DNA of 64,000 nucleotides from Miltoncostaea sp963762825 (GTDB lineage Bacteria; Actinomycetota; Thermoleophilia; Miltoncostaeales; Miltoncostaeaceae). Below are positions 44,786-53,589 of this stretch, in pieces. Below the pieces are notes generated by a model. The model had not been told where the DNA came from. It worked only from the letters and a program-made list of their open reading frames with translations, and did not search any database. Position 1 is the stretch's first letter, and every line of letters starts with the position of its first letter. The position numbers and the translations under genes are program-made. The stretch lies in the NCBI GenBank assembly GCA_963762825.1, contig CAVXLZ010000001.1, positions 620,001 through 684,000 of the forward strand, read 5' to 3'.

Positions 44786-44826
44786 CTGCACCAGCCTCAG
44801 CCGGTCGTGAGATCGGCCGACGAGGC

Positions 44827-47800
44827 TCAGCGCCGCCCGCGCCCGAAGTTCTGGCCACCGGGGGCGGCGGCACGGACGCGCGCCATCTCGGCCACTCGGG
44901 CAGGGGTGTCGGCCGTCGCCCGATCCTCCCGTGGAGGCTCGATCCGTTCCATCCTGCGGACCAGCACGTTCAGGGTTCGTTCGCGCCGCTCGAGGCGCCC
45001 CCAGGCCATCACCAGTGGGTCGGCCCGTACCACTGCGCGGTGGTGCTCGTAGATCTCAGGGCGAACGATGCAGTTGACCATGCCGGTCTCGTCCTCCAGG
45101 AGCAGGAAGACGATGCCTCCCGCTGTGGCCGGTCGTTGGCGGGCGATCACCATTCCGGCGACGCAGACCTCGCTGCCGTGGCGGGTCTCGCGCAGCTCCG
45201 CGGCCGTGAGGACGCCCGCCGGGAATCCGGGGCGTACCAACGCCACCAGATGCCATCCGGTGGAGAGCCCGGTGGTCTCGTAGTCGGTGAGCGTGCGCTC
45301 GAAGCGGCCGAGCTCGGGCAGCGGTGGAGCGGGGCCCGCGGCGATCGGCAGCGCCAGCTGGGTTCCCTGTGCCCCTGCGCGTGGACGCGCGAGCACTCCG
45401 AGCTCCCAGAGCATGGCGCGCCGCGGCCTTTCGAAGACGTCGCACGCCCCCGCGCGCACCAATTGGGCGATCTGCTCGCGGCGCAGGTCGGCGCGTGCAG
45501 CCAGATCGGCGATGTCGCGAAAGGGCCCGTCGAGTGCGCGCTCGGCCACCAGCCGTTCGGCCGCGTCGCGGCGCACCTCGCGGACGTATCCGAGCCCAAC
45601 CCGCACGGCCCCCTCCTCGATGGAGCAGATCGCCTCCGAGCGGGAGATGCAGGGCGCCAGCACGCGCACGCCCCGTCGCTGGGCGTCGCGCACCAGGCTC
45701 GCGGGTGGGTAGAAGCCCATCGGCTGGGCGTTCAACAGGGCGGCCAGGAACTCCGCCGGATAACGACGGCGCAGCCAGGCGCTCTGGTAGGCCAGCACGG
45801 CGAACGCCGCCGAGTGGGCCTTGGGGAAGCCGAAGTTCGAGAAGCCGATGAGCTTGGTGAAGACCCCGCGGATGACCTCGTCGTCCACGCCGCGCTCGCG
45901 GGCGCCGTCGCGGAAATCGCGCCACAGCCCGAGCATCGCCTCGCGGCTGCGCTTGCGGCTCATCGCCCGTCGCAGCATCTCCGCCTGGCCGGGAGTGAAG
46001 CCGGCGAGTGCCATCGAGACCTCCAGCACCTGCTCCTGGAAGACCACCACCCCCAGCGTCTCGCGCAGGCAGTCGGCCAGCAGAGGGTGATCGTAGGGGG
46101 GCTCGAAGGAGGGATCGGCGCGCAGCGCCCGACGATGCCTGACGTAGGGGTGAACCGCTCCGCCACTGACCGGCCCGGGGCGGATCAGCGCCACCTGGAT
46201 GGTGAGGTCGTGGAGGTTCTCGGGCCGGGTCTGCAGCAGGCTCTGCATCTGGGCGCGGCTCTCGATCTGGAAGACACCGACGGTGTCGGCATCCTGGATC
46301 TCGGCGTAGACCGACGGATCGCGGAACCCGATGCGCGAGAGATCGACGACCTGATCGCGCGCGCGGGCGATCAGGTCGATGCACTCCTCGACCGCCGACA
46401 GCATTCCCAGGCCGAGCAGGTCGATCTTCACGAAGCCGGCATCCGCGCAGGAGTCCTTGTCCCACTGACAGATCTGTCGCCCCGGGAACGCGGCGGGGAC
46501 GACCGGGACCAGCTCCACCAGAGGCCGGGCACTGACCACCATGCCTCCAGAGTGCTGTGACAGGTGTCGTGGCAGGCCGGCGGCCTCCCGTGCCAGGAGG
46601 GCCAGGGCACGCCAGCGGGGCGAGGCCAGCTTGGCCGGGCCATCGGGTAGGCGGGCGAGCTCCTCCTCCACCGCATCGGCCGACGACCAACCGTCGGCGA
46701 GCCGGGCGAGCCGCTCCAGGTCGGCCTCCGGCAGCGCGAGCGCGGCGCCGAGCTGGCGGATGGCCATGCGGATGCGGAAGGTGGGGAAGGCGGCGACCAG
46801 CGCGGCGTGCTCGGGCCCGTAGCGGATGATGATCTCCTCGATGAGGCGCTCGCGGACGTCACGGGGGAAATCGAGATCGATGTCGGGCACCGACGCCATG
46901 TCGCGGTTGAGGAAGCGGCCGAGGAAGAGGCCGTTGTCGATCGGGTCGATGTGCGAGAGCCCGGTCAGGTAGCAGACGATCGAGCCCACCGACGACCCGC
47001 GGCCGCGTCCGGGGGGGAGCCAGCGACGGGCTGAACCCGCCGGTCTCACCTGCAGCGCCACCTCGCGCGCGAGCTCCAGGATGTCGCGGTGGAGCAGGAA
47101 GAACCCCGCCAGGTCGTGGTGGGCGATCAGGGAGAGCTCCTCGTCCAGACGCGCGGCGGCCAGCGCCCGTTTGCCGGCGTTGGTGTAGCGCGCGCCGAGC
47201 TGATGGGCGCAGATCCGCGCGAGGGCAGATTGGGCCGTCTCGCCCGGGTGGGAGCCCACGAAGTCGGGGAAGCGGTAGCCCAGGTCGCGGGTGAGATCGA
47301 ACTCCAGCCGTTCGGCGATGCGCACCGTCTCGGCCACGGCACCCGGATGGTCGCGGAACATCTCGGCCGTCTCATGTGGTGCCCTCAGCACGGAGTGGTG
47401 GTTGCCACGCCGCTCGTCCTCGGATCCGTCGAGCGTGAGGCGATGGCGGATGGCCACGAAGGCGTCCTGCAGGAGGGCGCGCTCGGGGGCATGGGAGTGG
47501 GGGTCGCCGGTGGCCACGCACGGGATCCCTACGGCGACGGCGAGGTCAGCGAGATCGCGGGCCAGGCGGCGGTCTCCCCGTGAGCGGGGCCGCTGGATCT
47601 CCACGCGGACGTTCTCCGGGCCGAGATCGCGTATGAGGCCGCGCACCGCCTCCTGCGCCCCGCGTCTGTTGCCCGCCGCCACCAGGCGCGGGATCAGGCC
47701 GTGGCGGGCGCATCCGGTGAGGCAGATCAGCCCCTCGGCATGCGCCGCCAGACGGGAGAGCTCGAGTCGAGGGGGGAGGGGGCGGCGATCGGGCGGGGGG

Positions 47801-48108
47801 CGCGTGCCGGCATGGGCGATGGTGATGAGCCGGCAGAGGTTGGCGTAGCCGGCCGCCGTGGCCGCCAGCAGGGTGAGGTGGGAGCCGTCGTCCAGCGTGA
47901 TCTCGGCGCCCGTGATCGGACGCACACCGGCTGCCCGCGCGGCGTGGGCGAAGGCCAGCGATCCGCAGAGACCGTCATGGTCGGTGAGGGCCAGGGCCGA
48001 GTGGCCCAGTCGCGCCGCCGCCTCGGCCATCTCCTCGGGCGCCGACGCGCCGTCGAGGAAGCTGAAGGCCGAGTGCGCGTGCAGCTCGACGTAGGGGGGC
48101 GACGCCAT
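44827..48108 (-). CDS. dnaE2: Error-prone DNA polymerase DnaE2 (ImuC)
   Basis: 1093-aa C-family polymerase of the SOS mutasome. It has a PHP domain at the N-terminus (YVELHAHSAFSFLDG and LALTDHDGLCG), the palm with DLGYRFPDFVG and VPDIDLDFPRDVRERLIEE (catalytic aspartates), FNNFGFPK-like FSNFGFPKAHSAAFAVLAYQ, the double helix-hairpin region and a C-terminal OB fold. ATG 48108 is set by the PHP start. A LexA box lies one base upstream, so no ribosome-binding site is possible: the gene is SOS-induced and probably leaderless. ImuB, its partner, is 5 kb away. Confidence 0.95.
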   Translation of the reverse strand: MASPPYVELHAHSAFSFLDGASAPEEMAEAAARLGHSALALTDHDGLCGSLAFAHAARAAGVRPITGAEITLDDGSHLTLLAATAAGYANLCRLITIAHAGTRPPPDRRPLPPRLELSRLAAHAEGLICLTGCARHGLIPRLVAAGNRRGAQEAVRGLIRDLGPENVRVEIQRPRSRGDRRLARDLADLAVAVGIPCVATGDPHSHAPERALLQDAFVAIRHRLTLDGSEDERRGNHHSVLRAPHETAEMFRDHPGAVAETVRIAERLEFDLTRDLGYRFPDFVGSHPGETAQSALARICAHQLGARYTNAGKRALAAARLDEELSLIAHHDLAGFFLLHRDILELAREVALQVRPAGSARRWLPPGRGRGSSVGSIVCYLTGLSHIDPIDNGLFLGRFLNRDMASVPDIDLDFPRDVRERLIEEIIIRYGPEHAALVAAFPTFRIRMAIRQLGAALALPEADLERLARLADGWSSADAVEEELARLPDGPAKLASPRWRALALLAREAAGLPRHLSQHSGGMVVSARPLVELVPVVPAAFPGRQICQWDKDSCADAGFVKIDLLGLGMLSAVEECIDLIARARDQVVDLSRIGFRDPSVYAEIQDADTVGVFQIESRAQMQSLLQTRPENLHDLTIQVALIRPGPVSGGAVHPYVRHRRALRADPSFEPPYDHPLLADCLRETLGVVVFQEQVLEVSMALAGFTPGQAEMLRRAMSRKRSREAMLGLWRDFRDGARERGVDDEVIRGVFTKLIGFSNFGFPKAHSAAFAVLAYQSAWLRRRYPAEFLAALLNAQPMGFYPPASLVRDAQRRGVRVLAPCISRSEAICSIEEGAVRVGLGYVREVRRDAAERLVAERALDGPFRDIADLAARADLRREQIAQLVRAGACDVFERPRRAMLWELGVLARPRAGAQGTQLALPIAAGPAPPLPELGRFERTLTDYETTGLSTGWHLVALVRPGFPAGVLTAAELRETRHGSEVCVAGMVIARQRPATAGGIVFLLLEDETGMVNCIVRPEIYEHHRAVVRADPLVMAWGRLERRERTLNVLVRRMERIEPPREDRATADTPARVAEMARVRAAAPGGQNFGRGRR

Positions 48109-48109
48109 A

Positions 48110-48145
48110 CGAACACATGTTCGTAGGAGATCGGGCCGGGCGCAA
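48110..48145 (-). promoter_or_regulatory. LexA/SOS box and core promoter of dnaE2
   Basis: CGAACACATGTTCG at 48110-48123 matches the actinobacterial SOS box (GAAC-N4-GTTC). On the minus strand a TTGCGC -35 (48140-48145), a 17-base spacer and GAACAT (48117-48122) form a promoter whose -10 is inside the box. Only eight bases separate the -10 from ATG 48108. Confidence 0.85.
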
Positions 48146-48193
48146 GGGAAGATCTCCCCGCTCTCCCGCGTGTACCCAATCCCATGGGACCCG

Positions 48194-49387
48194 TTACCCT
48201 CGGCGGGCCGGCGACGACGCCGGCCGCTCCCCGGGAAGGGATGGCCCGCCCGCCCCGCCCATGGGCCCACCGCGAAGGGGGCGGTCGGCCCGGGTGCGCG
48301 CCTCGTTGTCGCGCAGGCGCGGCTCGTAGTGCGAGAAGAAGACCTTGCCGACCAGGTCCCGGCGGCTGTGCACGCCGGTCTTCCCGAAGATCCCCTTCAT
48401 GTGCTGCTGGACGGTGTGCGGCGAAACGATCAGGCGTGCCGCGATGGCGGCCGTCGACTCGCCCTGGAGCACGAGGCGCGTCACCTCCTGCTCGCGAGCC
48501 GTCAGACCGTAGGCGGCCATCAGCAGGGGACCGATCCGGGCGGGGTGGGCGGGCTCCACGATGACGGCCACCCGGGGCGAGCCGTCGGTGACGAGGGTGG
48601 CGCCGTGCAGCACCACCCAGGTGCCCGATCTGCCCAGAACGCGGGCCACGGCCACGTCGCCGGGGGCGTCGCGCCCCTCGGCCGAGCGCAGCGCCCGCCC
48701 CGCCACCGCGAGGACGCTCGGGGGCAGCCGCCCGGCTTCGGGGTCCCCTCCGGGCAGATCGACGAGCCATCGCTCGACCCCCGGGGTCGACGACTCGAGC
48801 TCCCAGCGCGCGGTCAGGACGATCAGGCCCGGTGAGTCGGGCCCCTCGGGATCGCGAGCCTCGCCCATCAGCAGCGCCCTCCGGGCGGCCTCCCCGAGCG
48901 CGGGCGCCGCGGACCTCACGAACCCGATCTCGTCGTCGGAGAAGAGCGGCCGGCCGGGCTCGCGATAGAGGCTCACGGCGGCCCAGGCCTCGCCGCCCGC
49001 GTCCCGCAGGCTCACGATCAGCTCCTGGTCGCCGTCCATCTCCATATTGGCCCGCCAGCGCGCGCTGCTCGTGGGGTCGCCGCCGGTCGCGTCGTGCAGC
49101 GTGGATGCGCCGGCCACCGAGCGCGCCACCGTGGCCAGGTCGTGCGCGTCTTCGCCGTAGTACTCCATGGCGAGCGCCTCCCGCGGGAACTCGGGCATGT
49201 GTGCGTTGACGTGGCTGGTGATCAGGAGGGACGCGGGATCGAGGGTGAACCAACACGGCCCCATGTGGTTGGGGACCACCGGGGCGATCAACTCGCCCGC
49301 CACGCGCCAGAGCGCCACCAGGTCGAGCCCCGAGCCCGGCAGGGCAGCGATCCGGGCGAGTGCCTGCGTGCGTGAACGCTCGCTCAT
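48194..49387 (-). CDS. LuxR-family regulator with N-terminal sensor region
   Basis: 397 aa. The N-terminal 280 residues look like GAF-type sensing domains (WRVAGELIAPVVPNHMGPCW, then SLREPGRPLF-like LYREPGRPLFSDDEIGFV). The C-terminus carries a LuxR helix-turn-helix (LTAREQEVTRLVLQGESTAA, then VSPHTVQQHMKGIFGKTGVH), followed by a disordered tail. Start is ATG 49387. It is divergent from a cupin gene and is its most likely regulator. Confidence 0.85.
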   Translation of the reverse strand: MSERSRTQALARIAALPGSGLDLVALWRVAGELIAPVVPNHMGPCWFTLDPASLLITSHVNAHMPEFPREALAMEYYGEDAHDLATVARSVAGASTLHDATGGDPTSSARWRANMEMDGDQELIVSLRDAGGEAWAAVSLYREPGRPLFSDDEIGFVRSAAPALGEAARRALLMGEARDPEGPDSPGLIVLTARWELESSTPGVERWLVDLPGGDPEAGRLPPSVLAVAGRALRSAEGRDAPGDVAVARVLGRSGTWVVLHGATLVTDGSPRVAVIVEPAHPARIGPLLMAAYGLTAREQEVTRLVLQGESTAAIAARLIVSPHTVQQHMKGIFGKTGVHSRRDLVGKVFFSHYEPRLRDNEARTRADRPLRGGPMGGAGGPSLPGERPASSPARRG

Positions 49388-49463
49388 CGGCCCAGCGTAC
49401 GACCGCCGGCGCACTGAGGGGAATGCCGTCTTTCTGGTATCGACCCGGGCGGGGGCCCAGGCC

Positions 49464-49485
49464 TATCGTTCGCGGCGTCCGAACG
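49464..49485 (+). promoter_or_regulatory. Promoter and operator candidate of the cupin gene
   Basis: TATCGT (49464-49469) is a good -10. CGTTCG (49467-49472) and CGAACG (49480-49485) form a six-bp inverted repeat with a seven-base spacer overlapping it, so a bound regulator would cover the transcription start. The divergent LuxR-type gene is the obvious candidate binder. Confidence 0.45.
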
Positions 49486-49506
49486 CACTCGTCAGGAGGT
49501 GATCCA

Positions 49507-49986
49507 ATGCAGGAGATCACGGCCACAGCCGCCGCCGTCGGCCGGCGCGGCGAGGGGGAGGCGCGCTGGTGGTTCGACGGCCTCGCCGAGATCCTCGTGA
49601 CCTCAGACCAGACCGGAGGCGCGCTCAGCGTGATCGAGGTGACCGAGCCGCCCGGCGCGGCCGCGCCGCTCCACGTCCACCACCGCGAGGACGAGACATT
49701 CGTGATCCTGGAGGGCGAGGTCTCGTTGGAGGTCGGAGGCGAGGCGGTGCCCGCCGTCGCCGGCGACGTGGTCTTCGCGCCACGCAGGATCCCGCACCGC
49801 TACGTCGTCGGCCCGGCGGGATGCCGGATGCTCTTCGTCACGACCCCCGGAGGCTTCGAGGCGCTCGTGCGGGAGATGAGCGTGCCGGCGGCGGCGCGCA
49901 CCCTGCCGCCACCCTCCGACGCCGCCCCCGACATGGAGCTGGTGGCGGGCGTAGCGATCGCTCATGGATGCGAGCTGCTCTGCTGA
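49507..49986 (+). CDS. Cupin-domain protein
   Basis: 159 aa with the two cupin motifs: PLHVHHREDETFVILEGEV (metal-binding His, His, Glu) and AGDVVFAPRRIPHRYVVG. The C-terminal helix reads GGFEALVREMSVPAAA, as in quercetinase-like and other small-molecule cupins. Enzyme or binding protein cannot be told apart. ATG 49507 follows an unusually complete AGGAGGTGA site. Confidence 0.85.
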   Translation: MQEITATAAAVGRRGEGEARWWFDGLAEILVTSDQTGGALSVIEVTEPPGAAAPLHVHHREDETFVILEGEVSLEVGGEAVPAVAGDVVFAPRRIPHRYVVGPAGCRMLFVTTPGGFEALVREMSVPAAARTLPPPSDAAPDMELVAGVAIAHGCELLC

Positions 49987-50014
49987 GTCGCCCGAGGGCG
50001 CCGGGCGGAGGCGG

Positions 50015-50584
50015 CTACTCGGTGGGGCTGGTCGAGAAGCTCGGGTAGCGGTCGGTCAGCAGGTAGAGGTAGCCGTTGGTCTGGGCGCCGAAACGGATGA
50101 TCATGGCCGTGATGTTGCGCAGCCCGAGCGGCATCGATCCCGTGAACAGGCAGACGAACCACGAGATCACGGCGATCACGTACATCAGGTACTGCAACAC
50201 GCTGGACACGATCGCGGCGGGAAGCACGAGGATGATGCGGAAGGCCGTCTTCCAGCGATTCTGCGGAGCGGCCGGCGCGATCCTCAGATCGGCCGGGTAA
50301 TCGGTGTCGCCGAGGAAGCCCGGGTAGGGATCGGCGAGGAACAGCAGATACCCGTAGACCTGGGTGTTGTAGCGCAGGTACTGGGCGATGAAGTTGTGCA
50401 GGCCCGCCGGGGTCTGGCCCGCGAACAGCGTCGCGAACCAGCTCACGATGACCGCCAGGCCGGCGACGAGTCCCCAGAGCGCAAGCCAGATGAGGTGCGG
50501 GATCACGAGGATCAGGCGGAACGCGACCGTCAACCGGGTCCGCCGGAGGTCGTCGGAGACGGTGAGAGTGATGGGATGGCTCAT
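50015..50584 (-). CDS. DUF4389 membrane protein
   Basis: 189 aa made of two similar halves, each with a long hydrophobic stretch followed by a tyrosine-rich segment: LAVIVSWFATLFAGQTPAGL with LRYNTQVYGYLLFLADPYP, then VIAVISWFVCLFTGSMPLGL with GAQTNGYLYLLTDRYP. This internal duplication is the hallmark of DUF4389. Function unknown. ATG 50584. Confidence 0.85.
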   Translation of the reverse strand: MSHPITLTVSDDLRRTRLTVAFRLILVIPHLIWLALWGLVAGLAVIVSWFATLFAGQTPAGLHNFIAQYLRYNTQVYGYLLFLADPYPGFLGDTDYPADLRIAPAAPQNRWKTAFRIILVLPAAIVSSVLQYLMYVIAVISWFVCLFTGSMPLGLRNITAMIIRFGAQTNGYLYLLTDRYPSFSTSPTE

Positions 50585-50608
50585 GGGCGGGGACTGTAGG
50601 CGACGTTC

Positions 50609-50703
50609 GGGGCACTCGGCAAGTTGCCCCCCAAACGCCGAGAGAGCGCCGGTGCTCGCGGCGCTCTCTCGGAGGGGTGCGATCACCGGGTGCCCGCCCG
50701 GTG
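50609..50703. other. Cluster of three hairpins in a divergent intergenic region
   Basis: Three GC-rich hairpins lie in a row: GGGGCA/TGCCCC (50609-50614, 50625-50630), a perfect 14-bp stem CCGAGAGAGCGCCG/CGGCGCTCTCTCGG with a seven-base loop (50638-50651, 50659-50672), and CACCGGG/CCCGGTG (50684-50690, 50697-50703). The region separates the divergent DUF4389 and amidase genes, so none is a simple gene-end terminator. The remaining 170 bases up to the amidase show no other structure I recognise. Confidence 0.6.
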
Positions 50704-50875
50704 TCCGCCGTGCCTTGCTTCCCTGCCCTGCACAGCATGTTTCGTCCGGGCAGCGCTCCGGGACGAGCGTCCGTAGAGATCGTGCCCACATCTCCCGACC
50801 CGCCGCCGTTGGGACGATACGGACCTGCGGATACGATGCCGCCGCTTCGCGCCCTCCGTCTCACCCAGGGGTCCC

Positions 50876-51907
50876 ATGACCATCCGATCGCGCATGACCG
50901 TGCTGGCCCTCGCCCTGGTGGCGTGTGCTGCGGCTCCCGCCGCGGCGCTCGGTGCGCTGCCCTTCGTGGCGATCGATCCCGGGCACGGCGGTGGCGACAG
51001 CGGGGCGGTCGGGACGCTGCCGGTGGGGACCCCCACCGGGCTGGCGCCCCGTATCGATGCCCAGGGGCGCACCCTTCTCTACGAGAAGGACGTCAACCTC
51101 GACATCGGCCTGCGTCTCGATGCATGGCTGCGCGCCCGAGGCGCCCGCACGCTCCTCACCCGGACCCGGGATCTCGCGGGTGGAGACCGGCCCTACACGA
51201 CCGAGGGGGCCGATCTGAGGGCGCGTGCGAGCATGGCGAACGCGGCGGCCGTCAACATCTTCGTATCGGTGCACAACAACTACCTCGCCGCGACCACCAG
51301 CGGCACCGAGACCTTCCACTTCTACTACTCGAGCACCGCCGCCCGGACGCTGGCGGCGAGCGTCCACTCCCAGATGGTGGCCGCCCTGCTCCTTCCCGAC
51401 CGCGGCGTGAAGAGCGCCGGCTTCTCCGTTCTGCGCAACACCAGGATGCCGGCGATCCTCGTGGAGGGGGCGTTCCTCTCCAACACCGACGAGGCGCTCC
51501 TGCTGGCCGATCCGGCGGTGCGCCAGCGCATCGCCGAGGCGATCGGCCGCGGGATCGCCGCCTACGCGGCGCGCGGCATCGCTCCTCCACCCGAGCTCGC
51601 TCCCACCATCGGGCCCTGGAAGGCGCGGCCGCGAGCCGTCCCGGCCGGCTACCGGCTGGTGAAGACGGGCGTCACCAACCCCATCGGCCGCGGCGGGTGG
51701 TTGGCGGTGATCGTCGGCTTCCGCCAGCCCACGGAGCCCGTGCTCGCGGCGACGATCGGCCCCTGGCGCGTCCGTCCCACGAGGATCCCGGCCGGATACC
51801 GGCTGGTGAAGACCGGCCCACGCAACGAGGTCGGGCGCGGTGGTTGGCTCGCGATCTCGAAGACCGCGCCGCTGCCCGGCGTCGCGGACCCTGCGGCCGT
51901 ACCGTGA
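50876..51907 (+). CDS. Secreted N-acetylmuramoyl-L-alanine amidase with C-terminal tandem repeats
   Basis: 343 aa. Signal peptide (TVLALALVACAAAPAAALGA), then an Amidase_3 domain with zinc ligands in IDPGHGGGDSG, EKDVNLDIGLRL and FVSVHNNY, and the catalytic Glu in ILVEGAFLSN. It cleaves the peptide from peptidoglycan glycan. The last 95 residues contain two similar units of about 35 residues, IGPWKARPRAVPAGYRLVKT and IGPWRVRPTRIPAGYRLVKT, each ending GRGGWLA, perhaps a wall-binding module. ATG 50876. Confidence 0.9.
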   Translation: MTIRSRMTVLALALVACAAAPAAALGALPFVAIDPGHGGGDSGAVGTLPVGTPTGLAPRIDAQGRTLLYEKDVNLDIGLRLDAWLRARGARTLLTRTRDLAGGDRPYTTEGADLRARASMANAAAVNIFVSVHNNYLAATTSGTETFHFYYSSTAARTLAASVHSQMVAALLLPDRGVKSAGFSVLRNTRMPAILVEGAFLSNTDEALLLADPAVRQRIAEAIGRGIAAYAARGIAPPPELAPTIGPWKARPRAVPAGYRLVKTGVTNPIGRGGWLAVIVGFRQPTEPVLAATIGPWRVRPTRIPAGYRLVKTGPRNEVGRGGWLAISKTAPLPGVADPAAVP

Positions 51908-51949
51908 CCGAGGAAAGACCAGCGTGACCTGACCGGTTGCGATCGAGGC

Positions 51950-52126
51950 GGCCGGGATGATCCGGAGGCCCTCGGGGGCCTCGTCATCGCCGGGCGGCCG
52001 GAGGGGGTGCGCGAGCGATGCGAGGAGCTGGCCGCGCTGGGTCTCGATGGCGTGATCGTGAACACGGCCGGGCCGCGGACCGCCGATGCGGTGGCCGCGG
52101 CGGGTGAGGCGCTCCTGCCGCCCGGT
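51950..52126 (+). pseudogene. C-terminal remnant of an F420-dependent LLM-class oxidoreductase
   Basis: A start-less frame reads DDPEALGGLVIAGRPEGVRE, then LAALGLDGVIVNTAGPRT and AVAAAGEALLP, matching the C-terminal helix-turn of luciferase-like F420 enzymes. The barrel is missing and the original stop is lost into the antisense of the next gene. No promoter or start. A decayed fragment in the 246-base gap after the amidase. Confidence 0.4.
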
Positions 52127-52153
52127 GAGCCGACGGACGCTCTCGATCCAGCC

Positions 52154-52408
52154 TCACCCGTGGGCGTGCCAGGAACCATCGGATGCCTCGCGGTACACCG
52201 TCACCAGCCGGCCCGAATCGAGAACCAACTCGAAGTAATGGCGGTCGATCGCCCGATCGGTCCACCAGAGGTCCTGGACCAGCCAGTCGTCGCGGATCGC
52301 CGCCACGGTATGGCGCCGAGCACCGTCCGGGGTCATCTCTCGAGGGGTGCCGTCACGCGCGCTGACCACCGTCACCGCGCGTGGGACCGCCAGGGCGCGA
52401 AGAGTCAT
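52154..52408 (-). CDS. DUF6504-like small protein paired with ImuB
   Basis: 84 aa: an N-terminal basic strand, TVAAIRDDWLVQDLWWTD, then HYFELVLDSGRLVTVYREAS. This fits the short beta-rich proteins found directly after imuB/dnaE2 in Actinomycetota (DUF6504). Its ATG overlaps the imuB stop (ATGA), so it is part of the SOS operon. Role unknown; a mutasome accessory is an inference from context only. Confidence 0.7.
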   Translation of the reverse strand: MTLRALAVPRAVTVVSARDGTPREMTPDGARRHTVAAIRDDWLVQDLWWTDRAIDRHYFELVLDSGRLVTVYREASDGSWHAHG

Positions 52409-53589
52409 GGTTCGTAGGGGGTGAGCGCCCAGCGCCGCTCGGGTAGGCGCGACCAGGGCTCGATCTCGACGAGCCGCAGCATCGCCTCGGGCCCCTGGGC
52501 GGCCCGCACCTGCCGGATCGCCTCACCGGCACGTGTGCGCCTCTCCTGGCCGGGGGAGGGGATCGCCGTCAGCTGATGGCCGCCCAGCGCTCCCGAAGCG
52601 TCGCCACCGATCCAGAGATCGGTGATCGGGCCGCTGATCTCTCCGAGTCGGGGCAGGGCGGCAAGGGCCAGACGCCCGGCGTCGGCGGTCGCCTCGCGCA
52701 GCGCCAGGTCGCGGACCCATGATCCGCCGTCGGCGAGACGGGCGCGCATCGTGAGAGTCCGGAGCGCGGCGCCGCGGCCACGCGCCGCGGCCGAGAGCTC
52801 GCCCAGCAGTAACCGGGCAGCGGCATCGAGAGCCGGCCGCGCGCCGACCGGCTCGGGGAAGGCGACGGTGGCGCGCAGTGGGCGTGGAGGGGTGCGGGGT
52901 CGCGGTGCGCGATCCCCCTCACCGTGTGCCAGACGCCACGCTCCCAGGCCAGGAAATCCCAACCGGTCGAGGGCCGCTGCCCTCGGGAGGTCGGCGACCT
53001 GGCCGATGGTGCGCAGGCCCAGGTCGTCGAGGGCGCGCACAAGATCGGGCGCCAGGGGCAGGCGTGCCGCCGGGAGCGGGGCGAGGAACTCGGCCACATC
53101 CCCGCGGGCGAGGACGAGAGGTCTTCCGGATGTCGCCTCACGGGCCGCCTGGAGGGCGGCGAACAAGAAGGGTGCCGCGCCCACCTGCCCGCCGGCGCCG
53201 ACGGGGAGGGCCGCCCGGACCCGTCGCAGCACCCCCTCCATGCCGCCGTGGAGGCGCAGCGTGCCGCGCACGTCGAAGGCCGCGCCGTCGATCCCGATCG
53301 GCTCGACGGCGAAACCGGCCGCCTCGAGGCGCTCGAGCGTGCGCTCGGATGCATCTGCGGTCGCATCGGGGTCGGCCACCACCAGATCGAGCTCTGGGCA
53401 GCGTGCGAGCGCCTCGCCGACCCTCAGGCCCGGCCGCACGCCCCGGGCTTCGGCCACCGGTGTGCAGAGCCCCACCACCTGCGGGCTCCCGGGATCAGGG
53501 CCGAGGGCCACCGACGCGTCCAGCGGCCGCCGGGCGCGCAGCAGGGCGACGAGCAGAGCGAGGCGAGGTACGTGGACGGCGACGATCAT
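52405..53589 (-). CDS. imuB: ImuB, inactive Y-family polymerase-like mutasome protein
   Basis: 394 aa of the DinB/ImuB type. The first strand reads VAVHVPRLALL, lacking the catalytic Asp of active Y-polymerases (H-x-D), and the SIDE-like motif is GIDGAAFDVRG without the Glu, so it should be catalytically dead, as known for ImuB. The helix-hairpin-helix part follows (DLGLRTIGQVADLPRAAALD). ImuB tethers DnaE2 to the clamp. A LexA box abuts ATG 53589, giving SOS induction and a leaderless mRNA. Confidence 0.92.
   Translation of the reverse strand: MIVAVHVPRLALLVALLRARRPLDASVALGPDPGSPQVVGLCTPVAEARGVRPGLRVGEALARCPELDLVVADPDATADASERTLERLEAAGFAVEPIGIDGAAFDVRGTLRLHGGMEGVLRRVRAALPVGAGGQVGAAPFLFAALQAAREATSGRPLVLARGDVAEFLAPLPAARLPLAPDLVRALDDLGLRTIGQVADLPRAAALDRLGFPGLGAWRLAHGEGDRAPRPRTPPRPLRATVAFPEPVGARPALDAAARLLLGELSAAARGRGAALRTLTMRARLADGGSWVRDLALREATADAGRLALAALPRLGEISGPITDLWIGGDASGALGGHQLTAIPSPGQERRTRAGEAIRQVRAAQGPEAMLRLVEIEPWSRLPERRWALTPYEP

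Noticed and set aside
50673..50875. Possible c-di-AMP (ydaO-type) riboswitch before the amidase
   Set aside because: Such riboswitches often precede actinobacterial wall hydrolases, but none of the conserved core motifs are present.
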